Shown here in pieces: positions 1-7,669 of a DNA stretch of 64,000 nt; the first letter of the stretch is position 1, and each line of letters starts with the position of its first letter. The notes beneath the pieces were generated by a model that was given only the letters and a program-made list of their open reading frames with translations, had not been told where the DNA came from and searched no databases. The position numbers and the translations under genes were made by a program. This DNA is from Achromobacter spanius (GTDB taxonomy: Bacteria > Pseudomonadota > Gammaproteobacteria > Burkholderiales > Burkholderiaceae_B): contig NZ_CP034689.1 of the NCBI RefSeq assembly GCF_003994415.1, positions 3,410,001-3,474,000 on the forward strand. Direction: 5' to 3'.

Positions 1-1262
1 TGCTGATGATGCAGCGCGGCGCCACCGAGCCGTCCAAGGACAGCGCCCGTCTGACGCTGGACGAACTGAAGGCCATCCAGACGCTTAGCGCCGACAGTTT
101 GGGCAAGACTTTGGCGGGGTTGCGCCAGGTTGCCGAACGCAAAGAGGCGTTGGAACGTGAACTGTCCGCGTTGCAAAGCCAGTTGAACGTCGTGCGAACC
201 CAGTTAAGCCGCCGCAGCAAGACCGTCACGTTACGGGTTAATCTGGCGCGCGCCGGCAAGGTGGATCTGGCGGTGTCGTATGCGGTGGGCGGCGCGCGTT
301 GGACGCCGGCCTACGATGCGCGCCTGCGTCCCGCCGACCGCAGCGTCGAGCTGGGTTATTTCGGCGTGGTGCGGCAGAACACAGGCGAAGACTGGAACAA
401 CGTGAAGCTGACCTTGTCCACCGCGCGCCCCGCCCTGGGTGGCGGCGCGCCCGCCTTGACGCCGTGGATCATTGACGTGGCCGCGCCCCCGCCGCCGCCA
501 CGCCCCGCCGCGGCGCCGGCCCCCATCGCCAGCGAAATGGCAAGAAAGCGCGCGCCGCTGCTGGGCAACCAGGCCTACGCGGACGCCGCCATGGCCGAAG
601 CGATGCCGGAACCCGTCGACGTGCAGACCGCGCAAGTGCAAAACGAAGCCACCAGCGCGTCGTTCCAGATCAAGACCCCCACCACGTTGGCGTCCGACAA
701 CACCTCGCAGCGCGTGGCCATCACCACGACCAAGCTGCCCGCCACCTTGCAGTACCAGTCCACGCCCGCGCTGCGCGAAGCGGTGTTCTTGACCGCCCAG
801 GCCAACAACAACACCGAGTTTCCGTTCCTGGCCGGCGCGCTCAATACGTTCCTGGACGACGCCTTCGTGGCAAGCAGTTCACTCAAGGCCGTAATGCCGG
901 GCGAAAAGCTCGAGCTGGCGATGGGCGCCGACGACGGCATCTCGATCAAGCGCCAGTTGGTCAACCGCTTTACCGAAAGCACGGGGTTTTCCGGCAGCGG
1001 CAAGCGCGTGACCTACGAATACAAGATCACGGTGAAGAACAACAAAGCCACCAAGGAACAGGTGGTGTTCGAGGACAGGCTGCCGGTGTCTCGCAACGAG
1101 AAGATCGTGGTCAAGCTGCTGTCGCCCGCCGACCGCGACATCAAGCGCGAAGAAGACGGCAAGCTCGCCTGGGAATGGGAGCTGGAACCGGGCAAGTCCC
1201 GCGAAACCGTGCTGAAGTTCTCGGTGGACTATCCGGGCGATATTGAGGTGTCGGGTATTTAA
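1..1262 (+). CDS. MuiA-family (DUF4139) protein, 5' truncated
   Basis: The reading frame is already open at the window edge, so the N-terminal part is missing; about 418 residues remain where the family usually has over 500. It starts in a coiled-coil-like stretch rich in Glu, Leu and Arg (about residues 20-75). A beta-rich DUF4139 region follows, with the motif AVGGARWTPAYDARL, a Pro/Ala-rich linker near residues 160-180 and an acidic end. Members are annotated as mucoidy inhibitor A-like, but their biochemical role is not established. The residues WTPAYDAR and LEPGKS are typical of this family as I know it. The gene upstream cannot be seen. The family call is good; the function is unknown. 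Confidence 0.8.
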   Translation, partial: LMMQRGATEPSKDSARLTLDELKAIQTLSADSLGKTLAGLRQVAERKEALERELSALQSQLNVVRTQLSRRSKTVTLRVNLARAGKVDLAVSYAVGGARWTPAYDARLRPADRSVELGYFGVVRQNTGEDWNNVKLTLSTARPALGGGAPALTPWIIDVAAPPPPPRPAAAPAPIASEMARKRAPLLGNQAYADAAMAEAMPEPVDVQTAQVQNEATSASFQIKTPTTLASDNTSQRVAITTTKLPATLQYQSTPALREAVFLTAQANNNTEFPFLAGALNTFLDDAFVASSSLKAVMPGEKLELAMGADDGISIKRQLVNRFTESTGFSGSGKRVTYEYKITVKNNKATKEQVVFEDRLPVSRNEKIVVKLLSPADRDIKREEDGKLAWEWELEPGKSRETVLKFSVDYPGDIEVSGI

Positions 1263-1329
1263 GGGCCTATTGGCAGGCAGCGCGGCTATTGCCAGGCGAT
1301 GTCCGCCTTGCCAAGCCGCCGCCGCCAGA

Positions 1330-2547
1330 TCAGTGGCGGCGGCGGAAGTCGATAAATGCGTCGGGCTCCAAGGGAATGGATAGGCCATAGCCTTGCGCCA
1401 CGTCGCAACCCAATTCGCGCAGCAGTTGCAGGTCGCGCTCTTGCTCGACCCCTTCGGCCACCACGCGACGGCCCAGCACGCGGCCCATTTCAATGGCAGC
1501 GGCCACCACCGCGCGCGACGCGGCTTCGCGATGCATGTGCACGATGAAATCGCGGTCGATCTTCAATTCGGTAAACGGCATGGCAGAGAACAGCCGCATC
1601 GACGCGATACCGGCCCCGAAATCATCCATCGCCAATTCAAAGCCGCGCACCCGCAACAGGTTTAGTACCGAGGACAGCGCCAGCCAATCGTTGACCGGCT
1701 CGTCCTCGGTCAGTTCCACCTTCACCAGCCGGGCCGGCAACCCCGCCCGCGCAACCCGCTTCTCCAATACGGCGGGCAGGTCGCGCGAGCAGAGCGTCGA
1801 AGACGAGGCGTTGATGGCGATGGGCACGGCGATATCCTCGGCGTGCAGCGTTTGCAGCACTTCCAGCACACGATCCGTCACCCGCAGGAACAACATCCGA
1901 TCCATGCCCAAACGATGCGCGGCGGGCACGAAATCAGCGGCGGAAATGGATCCCAGTTCGGGATGATCCCAACGGGACAAGGCCTCGGCGGCCACCACCT
2001 GCCCGGTGGACAGGCTCATCTGCGGTTGCAGCACAACGCTCATGCCCACGCCCGTGATCAGGGCGCGGCCCAGTTCGGCTTCGATCACTTCGCGGCGGAT
2101 CGATTGCAGTTGGGGCGTCGCCACGTCCTCCGCCGCCAGGCCCGTCTTGACCGCCTGATGCATGGACGTGCGCGACACCGGCTTGGACAGCGCCTGTGCC
2201 GAGGGGCAGCCTGCCTGCAGCGCCAGGCGCACATGCGACTGCAGCAGTTCTTCGCTAAGGCTGCTGATCCAGATGATGGGCGGCATGCTTTTCAGGCGGC
2301 CCACGTCCACCAGACGCCGCAATTCATTGGGCAGATGCGTGCCGTCGCCGTCGCTCATGACGATGTCGCTGATCACCAGGTCGTAGAACTGGCGGCCCAG
2401 CGCGCTGACGGCTTCCGTGCTGCTGCCCACGCCGGCCACGCGCCGATAGCCCAACGCCAGCAGCATGTTCTGCAGGTAGGCGCGTTCGACCGGGTGATCT
2501 TCGACCAGAAGAATCCGTCGCGCGGCGCCAACGTCTGTTTTGGGCAT
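1330..2547 (-). CDS. Response regulator with EAL domain (c-di-GMP phosphodiesterase)
   Basis: A 405-residue protein with an N-terminal receiver domain (about 10-130) and a C-terminal EAL domain (about 160-400), the layout of Pseudomonas RocR. The receiver keeps the acidic pair near E16/D17, the phospho-acceptor D61 and K122. The EAL domain keeps EAL (188-190), a downstream NAS, ELTED, DDFGAG, KIDRDF, EGVE and QGYG, so the metal and substrate ligands look complete and hydrolysis of c-di-GMP to pGpG is expected. There is no GGDEF domain and no adjacent sensor kinase, so the phosphodonor must be encoded elsewhere. It is divergent from the DAHP synthase gene. Domain call is firm; the physiological output is unknown. 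Confidence 0.92.
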   Translation of the reverse strand: MPKTDVGAARRILLVEDHPVERAYLQNMLLALGYRRVAGVGSSTEAVSALGRQFYDLVISDIVMSDGDGTHLPNELRRLVDVGRLKSMPPIIWISSLSEELLQSHVRLALQAGCPSAQALSKPVSRTSMHQAVKTGLAAEDVATPQLQSIRREVIEAELGRALITGVGMSVVLQPQMSLSTGQVVAAEALSRWDHPELGSISAADFVPAAHRLGMDRMLFLRVTDRVLEVLQTLHAEDIAVPIAINASSSTLCSRDLPAVLEKRVARAGLPARLVKVELTEDEPVNDWLALSSVLNLLRVRGFELAMDDFGAGIASMRLFSAMPFTELKIDRDFIVHMHREAASRAVVAAAIEMGRVLGRRVVAEGVEQERDLQLLRELGCDVAQGYGLSIPLEPDAFIDFRRRH

Positions 2548-2875
2548 TACGGTTCCGTCCTGATGTATAGGGCGCTATTCATAGGGCGGGCCCTTGCGGG
2601 CAACCGCTGGTTTTCTGGGGGTTCATGCTACGGCATTCGCGCGCGATCTGTCGTCATGCAGAAAGGGCTAAGGCAATTTCCCCGCCGATAGGCGTAGCTT
2701 TGAGAACACCTGCCCGCTCTTGCCCCGATCCGTTGTCGATCCGCAACGCCAACGGCTCAGCCAGACGGACGCAACCGCATGGCGGCGGGCCCGCCCCGCC
2801 AGTGCGATAATGGCGACCATTCACTCATCTAGCACCTTTTGCGCAACCCCGCGCATTGATGGCACGGAGCCTCCT
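2548..2875. other. Divergent intergenic region, no gene seen
   Basis: These 328 bases separate the REC-EAL gene (reading left) from DAHP synthase (reading right). Short open frames here have no ribosome binding site and no recognisable product. The only element supported is a -10-like box near 2806 for the rightward gene. Two copies of CATAGGGC-like sequence near 2567-2587 are noted without an assigned role. Confidence 0.5.
2806..2811 (+). promoter_or_regulatory. Probable -10 box for DAHP synthase gene
   Basis: GATAAT preceded by TG (TGCGATAAT) resembles an extended -10 element; no convincing -35 is seen. It would start transcription near 2818, which argues against translation starting at the ATG at 2810 and for the TTG at 2876. 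Confidence 0.4.
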
Positions 2876-4009
2876 TTGACCCGCATTGACGACCCCCAGC
2901 ACGACCGCGAGGTCGGCACGGCCGACTCCACCCAAGACAACACCCGCACCGACGACACCCGCATCAGCGCCGTGCGTCCGTTGATTTCGCCTGCGTTGCT
3001 GCAAGACGAGCTACCCGTATCCCCCGCCATCCAGACCCTGGTGGAAAAAAGCCGCGCCGAGATCGCCGACGTGCTGCATGGCCGTGACGACCGCCTGCTG
3101 ATCGTCGTTGGCCCCTGCTCCATCCACGACCACGGCCAGGCCATGGACTACGCGCGCCAGTTGCGCGCCGCGGTTGACCAGCACAAGCAAGACCTGCTGA
3201 TCGTCATGCGGGTCTACTTCGAAAAGCCGCGCACCACCGTGGGCTGGAAGGGCTACATCAACGACCCCCGCCTTGACGGCAGCTTCCGCATCAACGAAGG
3301 CCTGCGCCGTGCCCGCGAACTGTTGCTGGACATCAGCGGCCTGGGCCTGCCCATCGCCACCGAATTCCTGGACCTGCTCAGCCCGCAATACATCGCCGAC
3401 CTGATCGCCTGGGGCGCCATCGGCGCGCGCACCACCGAAAGCCCCAGCCACCGCCAACTAAGCTCTGGCCTGAGCTGCCCGCTGGGTTTCAAGAACGGCA
3501 CCGACGGCGGCGTGCAGATTGCCGCCGACGCCATGGTGGCCGCCAGCGCCAAGCACGCCTTCATGGGCATGACCAAGATGGGCATGGCCGCCATTTTTGA
3601 AACGCGCGGCAACCAGGACACGCACGTGATCCTGCGTGGTGGCAAGCAAGGCCCGAACTATGACGCGGCCAGCGTCGACGCCTGTTGCGCCGCCCTGCGC
3701 GCCGCCGGCCAGCGTGAGCAGGTCATGATCGACTGCTCGCACGCCAACTCCAACAAGTCGCACCTGCGCCAGATCGATGTGGCCGAAGACATCGCCGCGC
3801 AGCTTTCGCGGGGCGACGCCCGCATTACCGGCGTCATGATCGAAAGCCATCTGGAAGAAGGCCGCCAGGACCTGAAGCCCGGGCAGCCCTTGCGCCATGG
3901 CGTGTCGATTACCGACGCCTGCCTGGGCTGGACCCAGACGGAACCGGTGCTGGACACGCTGGCGCAAGCGGTGCGTCAGCGCCGCGCAGTTGCCGCCGGC
4001 CGCGCCTGA
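2876..4009 (+). CDS. aroG: 3-deoxy-7-phosphoheptulonate synthase (DAHP synthase, class I AroFGH type)
   Basis: Condenses phosphoenolpyruvate and erythrose-4-phosphate, the first step of the shikimate pathway. The 377-residue product has the class I-alpha signatures GPCSIHD, RVYFEKPRTTVGWKG, ATEFLD, GARTTESPSHRQ, GFKNGTDG, DCSHANSNK and ESHLEEGRQ, covering substrate and metal (Cys, His, Glu, Asp) ligands. The start chosen is TTG at 2876 because GGAG lies 6 bases upstream and a -10-like box sits at 2806; an ATG at 2810 would add 22 poorly conserved-looking residues. Class I enzymes are normally feedback-inhibited by one aromatic amino acid; which one cannot be told here, so the isozyme letter is tentative. 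Confidence 0.93.
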   Translation: MTRIDDPQHDREVGTADSTQDNTRTDDTRISAVRPLISPALLQDELPVSPAIQTLVEKSRAEIADVLHGRDDRLLIVVGPCSIHDHGQAMDYARQLRAAVDQHKQDLLIVMRVYFEKPRTTVGWKGYINDPRLDGSFRINEGLRRARELLLDISGLGLPIATEFLDLLSPQYIADLIAWGAIGARTTESPSHRQLSSGLSCPLGFKNGTDGGVQIAADAMVAASAKHAFMGMTKMGMAAIFETRGNQDTHVILRGGKQGPNYDAASVDACCAALRAAGQREQVMIDCSHANSNKSHLRQIDVAEDIAAQLSRGDARITGVMIESHLEEGRQDLKPGQPLRHGVSITDACLGWTQTEPVLDTLAQAVRQRRAVAAGRA

Positions 4010-4065
4010 GTCGCCCTTGCCTGAGTCCGCCCCCGCTGTGCAAGCCGCTCAGCGATGCAGCAGGC

Positions 4066-5304
4066 TTAGCGGCGCAAGGCATACGGCGCCGGATCCATGT
4101 CCGGCGCCTGGCCCGTGATCAGGCTGGCCAGCAGCTTTCCGGTCACGGGGCCTAGCGTGAAGCCATGATGCGCGTGGCCAAACGCCATCCATAAGCCGGC
4201 GTGGCGTGGCGCGGGTCCGATCACCGGACGCATATCGGGCATGCAGGGGCGGCATCCCATCCAGGGGTCCTTTTCGACCGCCGCGCCTAACGGCAACAGT
4301 TGGCTGGCGAGCGCCCGCGTGCGCTGAATCTGAATTGGCGATGGCGGCGCATCGCGCGGCGCGAATTCCGCGCCGGTGGTCAGTCGCACACCCAACGTCA
4401 TTGGGGTCACGACGAAACCGCTGTCGATGTCCGCCACCGGGTGCGTCAACGTGGCGCCGTCTTCCAGCGCGAAATGCTGGTGATAGCCGCGCTTGACCGC
4501 CATGGGAATGCGGTAACCCAAGGGCCGCAACACATCCGGTGACCAAGGCCCCATCGCCACGACCACGTCGCGGGCGTCGATGCGGCCGTCATCACTCTGC
4601 ACCTGCCACGCTTGGACGCCGACCGACTTGAGGCTGCGCGCGTCGCCTCGCAGCAGTTGCCCGCCGCGCTGCTGGAACAGCGCCGCATACCCCCGCGTCA
4701 CCGCGCCAGGATCCGACACGTTGACGGGGTCGAGCCAGTGCACGGCGCCCACCATGCGCTCGGACAGCGACGGCTCAAGCGCCGTCAGCGCCTGCCGATC
4801 CAGCACCCGGTAGTTCAGGCCATAGGGCGCCAGCGCCTCGGCTTCCGCCACCGCGCGCGCCAGCCCCGCCTCGGACCGCACGCCATCGATCCAACCGGTG
4901 CGGCGAAACAAGGACGAAATGTTCGCGTCTTCTTTCAGCGCGTCGTGCTCGGCCACGCTGCGTTCGATCAGCGGCAGCATCGCTTGGGCCGCGCGCGCCA
5001 GCCGCGTGGGTGAAGAATGCCACCAATAGCGCAGCAGCCAGGGCGCAACACGGGGCAAAAAGCGCACGTGATAGCTCACATCCGGCGTGTTGTTGCGTGC
5101 GTAGCGCCACAGGCTGCCCCAGTCTCGGGGAAAGGCATAGGGAATGACGCTGGCTCGTTCGATCAGGCCCGCGTTGCCATAGCTGGTTTCCTCGCCGGGG
5201 CCACGGCGGTCCAGCAGCACCACGGAACGTCCGCGCGCCAATAAATGCAGCGCCGTGCTGACGCCGACGATGCCCGCACCCAGAACCACAACGTCTGTTT
5301 TCAT
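4066..5304 (-). CDS. FAD-dependent D-amino-acid dehydrogenase-like oxidoreductase (DadA/DAO family)
   Basis: A 412-residue protein starting MKTDVVVLGAGIVGVSTAL, the Rossmann GxGxxG motif for FAD, then the DadA-like SYGNAGLI and PWLLRYWW segments and a C-terminal MPDMRPVIGPAPRH...GHAHHGFTLGP block typical of the DAO fold. It should oxidatively deaminate D-amino acids or a related amine to the 2-oxo acid at the inner membrane, passing electrons to the respiratory chain. ATG 5304 is preferred over upstream codons because it begins directly with the nucleotide-binding motif. It is convergent with DAHP synthase and divergent from an acetyltransferase gene. No alanine racemase is nearby, so a dad operon is not supported and the substrate is open. 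Confidence 0.85.
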   Translation of the reverse strand: MKTDVVVLGAGIVGVSTALHLLARGRSVVLLDRRGPGEETSYGNAGLIERASVIPYAFPRDWGSLWRYARNNTPDVSYHVRFLPRVAPWLLRYWWHSSPTRLARAAQAMLPLIERSVAEHDALKEDANISSLFRRTGWIDGVRSEAGLARAVAEAEALAPYGLNYRVLDRQALTALEPSLSERMVGAVHWLDPVNVSDPGAVTRGYAALFQQRGGQLLRGDARSLKSVGVQAWQVQSDDGRIDARDVVVAMGPWSPDVLRPLGYRIPMAVKRGYHQHFALEDGATLTHPVADIDSGFVVTPMTLGVRLTTGAEFAPRDAPPSPIQIQRTRALASQLLPLGAAVEKDPWMGCRPCMPDMRPVIGPAPRHAGLWMAFGHAHHGFTLGPVTGKLLASLITGQAPDMDPAPYALRR

Positions 5305-5353
5305 GCGCCGCATTCTGCGCCTGCCCCCCGTGTTCGGCAAGGGCGCGCCAGCG

Positions 5354-5359
5354 TAGAAT
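5354..5359 (+). promoter_or_regulatory. Probable -10 box for GNAT gene
   Basis: TAGAAT in the divergent region between the oxidase and acetyltransferase genes. A start of transcription near 5366 would make ATG 5412, rather than TTG 5379, the sensible translation start. Confidence 0.35.
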
Positions 5360-5411
5360 CGCCGCTCCCGCGCCTTGCTTGCCCACCCTTGCCCGCCCTC
5401 TGGACGACGCC

Positions 5412-6011
5412 ATGCCCATACCGCCCCTGCACCCCGTCACGCTCCATGGCGACATCGTGCGCCTGGAACCCTTGGCCGCGCACCATGCCGATGCGCTGGC
5501 GCTGGTGGGCTTACATCCCGAACTCTGGCGCTTGCAGCCGGCACCCATCGCAACGGTTGACGACATGCGGCGCTACGTGGCGCACGCGCTTGAAGACGCC
5601 AAGGCGGGCACCTGCCTGCCCTTTGTCATCGTGCAGCAAAGCACCGGGCAGATCATCGGCACCACGCGCTATATGGATATTGCGCTGGCGCACAAGCGGG
5701 TGGAAATTGGCGCCACCTGGCTGACACCCGCCAGCCAACGATCCGGCGCCAACACCGAAGCCAAATTTCTATTACTTCGGCACGCTTTTGAAACAATTGG
5801 TATCATACGCATCGTTTTCAAAACGGAACTGAGCAATACCCAGTCGCGTGCGGCTATTTCGCGCCTTGGCGCGGTCGAGGAAGGCGTGTTTCGCAAGCAT
5901 CTGATTTCACAATCGGGACGCACGCGGGACATGATCTATTTCGCGATCCTCGACGAGGACTGGCCATCGGTCAAATCACGCTTGCTGGCGCGATTGGCGT
6001 GGCCGCGCTAG
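5412..6011 (+). CDS. GNAT family N-acetyltransferase (RimJ/RimL-like)
   Basis: A 199-residue protein of the acetyltransferase_3/RimJ-RimL type: an N-terminal VRLEPLAAHHADAL strand-helix, GQIIGTTRYMDI, the acetyl-CoA-binding core EIGATWLTPASQRSGANTE, then FKTELSNTQSRAAISRLGAVEEG, whose NxxSRxAIxRLG pattern is the hallmark of this subgroup. It transfers an acetyl group from acetyl-CoA to an amine, perhaps a protein N-terminus or a small molecule. The ATG at 5412 is chosen; an in-frame TTG at 5379 lies too close to the likely promoter. Bases around 5760-5830 are more AT-rich than the surroundings. The substrate is not known. Confidence 0.85.
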   Translation: MPIPPLHPVTLHGDIVRLEPLAAHHADALALVGLHPELWRLQPAPIATVDDMRRYVAHALEDAKAGTCLPFVIVQQSTGQIIGTTRYMDIALAHKRVEIGATWLTPASQRSGANTEAKFLLLRHAFETIGIIRIVFKTELSNTQSRAAISRLGAVEEGVFRKHLISQSGRTRDMIYFAILDEDWPSVKSRLLARLAWPR

Positions 6012-6077
6012 GGTTTGCGCCGGGTTCCTTGTTCCTCGCCGGACAGTGTTGTCCGGGACGCCATTTTCAAGTCAGGT

Positions 6078-6563
6078 ATGGATAGCTCTCCCCTCATTCC
6101 CGCCGCTGCCGCCGCTGCACGCCATAGCATTTTCATCTACACCGAAGAACAGCGGGGCAACCAGTTGGTTGAGTCCCCCGTCATCGGCATGCTTTCCGAT
6201 ATTTCGGGCTCGGACAAACTCATCGTGGCGCAAGATCCGCACAGCGGCTTGAAGTTCATCTATCGGGTGGACCACGAAAGCAGCAACCTGGATGCCGCCG
6301 CCATCACCGAGCAGGAGCCGGCCACGTTCGACGGCAAGACCCAGGTCCAGATCAACGCCATGGCGTACCGTCTGGGCAGCGCCGAGAGTGCGATGAAATT
6401 GCTGCGCGGCAAAAAACAATGGATCCAGGACAAAGGCTCCGTGCTGTCGGTGTTGTTGCAGAACGCGGCCGCTCGCAAGACGCGTTTCGCCTCGGCGCGC
6501 ATCGAACGCGATCGCATGCGCAAGGTGCCGGCGGGCGTGCCCGTCGAATATCTGCCTACATAA
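6078..6563 (+). CDS. Hypothetical protein, family not recognised
   Basis: A 161-residue soluble protein with no signal peptide or membrane segment that I can see. It starts with a short Ala-rich helix, then strand-rich sequence (HSIFIYTEEQRGNQLVESPV, SDKLIVAQDPHSGLKFIYRV) and ends in a basic helix (ARKTRFASARIERDRMRK). Codon use is like that of its neighbours, and the frame is clean, so it looks like a real gene. ATG 6078 has the weak upstream CAGG; an earlier TTG at 6015 is less likely. It is followed at once by an 18-bp stem hairpin with paired DnaA boxes. No function can be assigned. Confidence 0.65.
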   Translation: MDSSPLIPAAAAAARHSIFIYTEEQRGNQLVESPVIGMLSDISGSDKLIVAQDPHSGLKFIYRVDHESSNLDAAAITEQEPATFDGKTQVQINAMAYRLGSAESAMKLLRGKKQWIQDKGSVLSVLLQNAAARKTRFASARIERDRMRKVPAGVPVEYLPT

Positions 6564-6916
6564 ATCGGATGGAGCCAGACGCGTGGGCCTTATCCACAAT
6601 TTCTGTGGATAAGGCCCACGCCGATGCGCGTCATGCGGCCCTTCCGAGGACGCGGTACGGCCTGCGCAATGTTTGATCAGGCACAAATTGCCGCCGGCCT
6701 GGATGGCATCCGGACGGCGTGCTGCACCGCCGCGACATCGATAGTGATATTCTCCGCAGGCATCAACGATACGAAACATTTCTCTCCGTTCCAACGTCTG
6801 GCCTGTGCCCGCGCAAGCGAAGGCTTATCTCAAAACCGAACCCGTAGCATGTCAGGAGCGAAAATCGTGGTTGCCCTTGAATCGCGTCGTGAGCAACCGC
6901 GGGCGGAGACTGCGTC
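6564..6916. other. Intergenic region between hypothetical gene and orphan regulator
   Basis: These 353 bases hold the DnaA-box hairpin (6581-6621) and, near the right end, a possible 23-codon reading frame (ATG 6849 to TGA 6920) that overlaps the GTG start of the regulator. A larger frame spanning 6624-6920 has no ribosome site or recognisable product and is not called as a gene. Confidence 0.4.
6581..6621. repeat. Perfect 18-bp inverted repeat containing two inverted DnaA boxes
   Basis: Arms 6581-6598 and 6604-6621 are exact reverse complements around a 5-base loop ATTTC. Each arm holds the consensus DnaA box TTATCCACA (6590-6598 on +, 6604-6612 on -). It begins 18 bases after the stop codon of the hypothetical gene, so it may also be a terminator-like hairpin, but no T-run follows on either side. 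Confidence 0.85.
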
Positions 6917-7633
6917 GTGACGATCATCGTTGTCGATGATCACGGCGACTGGCGCGACACGATCGTCGAGTACATCCAGGACCTGGGCTTGGACAAAGCC
7001 ATCCTGACGGCTGGCTCGCTGGCCGAACTGGATCAACTGATGCTGTCCGTGACGCCGGGCATCCTGGTGCTGGATGCCATGCTGCCAGATGGCGACGCGC
7101 TGACCCGTATCTCGCAGTTGCGCACCCGTTATCCATCGATGGGGATCGTGATGCTGACCGGCCGCCTGCTCAGCGAAGACAAAGTGTCGGGCCTGAGCCT
7201 TGGCGCCGACCATTACCTGACCAAGCCCGTCAATCTGGCCGAACTGGGCGCCACCCTGGTGTCGCTGTCCAGGCGGCTGCGCGTCGTGCCAGCAGAGGCC
7301 GACGATGCCGGTGGCCACACCTGGCGCTTCGACCCCGCGCGGCGCACGCTGGTGTCGCCCGGGCAGGTGTGCGTGGACATCACCGATACCGAAAGCCGGT
7401 TGATCGGCGCGCTGATCCAGGCGGCGCCGCTGCCCTTGTCGCGCGGCCGCCTGGTCGAGGCCCTGGGCGCCAGCGTGGACGCTTACGACACGCATCGGCT
7501 GGACGCGCACATGCATCGCCTGCGACGCAAACTGCGTGCGCAGGCTGCCGGTGATTTGGGCATCCGCACCGTGTATGGTGTTGGCTACGTATGCACCACG
7601 CCTGTCCAGGTCGTCAGCAGCGGCAAACCCTGA
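6917..7633 (+). CDS. Orphan OmpR/PhoB-type response regulator
   Basis: A 238-residue two-domain transcription factor. The receiver domain (1-120) keeps D7/D8, the phospho-acceptor D53 in ILVLDAMLPDG, Thr in VMLTGR and Lys in YLTKPVN. The C-terminal winged helix (about 135-230) ends RTVYGVGYVC, the usual OmpR-type wing. Start is GTG 6917, with a GGCGGAG ribosome site about 8 bases upstream; this start overlaps the stop of a short upstream frame (GTGA). No sensor kinase gene lies on either side, so its partner is elsewhere or absent. The DNA-binding half is less conserved-looking than that of PhoB or OmpR. Target genes are unknown. Confidence 0.88.
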   Translation: MTIIVVDDHGDWRDTIVEYIQDLGLDKAILTAGSLAELDQLMLSVTPGILVLDAMLPDGDALTRISQLRTRYPSMGIVMLTGRLLSEDKVSGLSLGADHYLTKPVNLAELGATLVSLSRRLRVVPAEADDAGGHTWRFDPARRTLVSPGQVCVDITDTESRLIGALIQAAPLPLSRGRLVEALGASVDAYDTHRLDAHMHRLRRKLRAQAAGDLGIRTVYGVGYVCTTPVQVVSSGKP

Positions 7634-7669
7634 TTTTCTTTCCCCGCCTCTCGTTCCCCCCTTTTTTCC

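Noticed and set aside
2625..2810. Short rightward frame before DAHP synthase
   Set aside because: No ribosome site and an Arg/Pro-rich product; it covers the promoter of the next gene.
6624..6920. 98-codon rightward frame before the orphan regulator
   Set aside because: No ribosome site, no recognisable product, and its start lies beside the DnaA-box hairpin. Only its last 23 codons are kept as a low-confidence remark.
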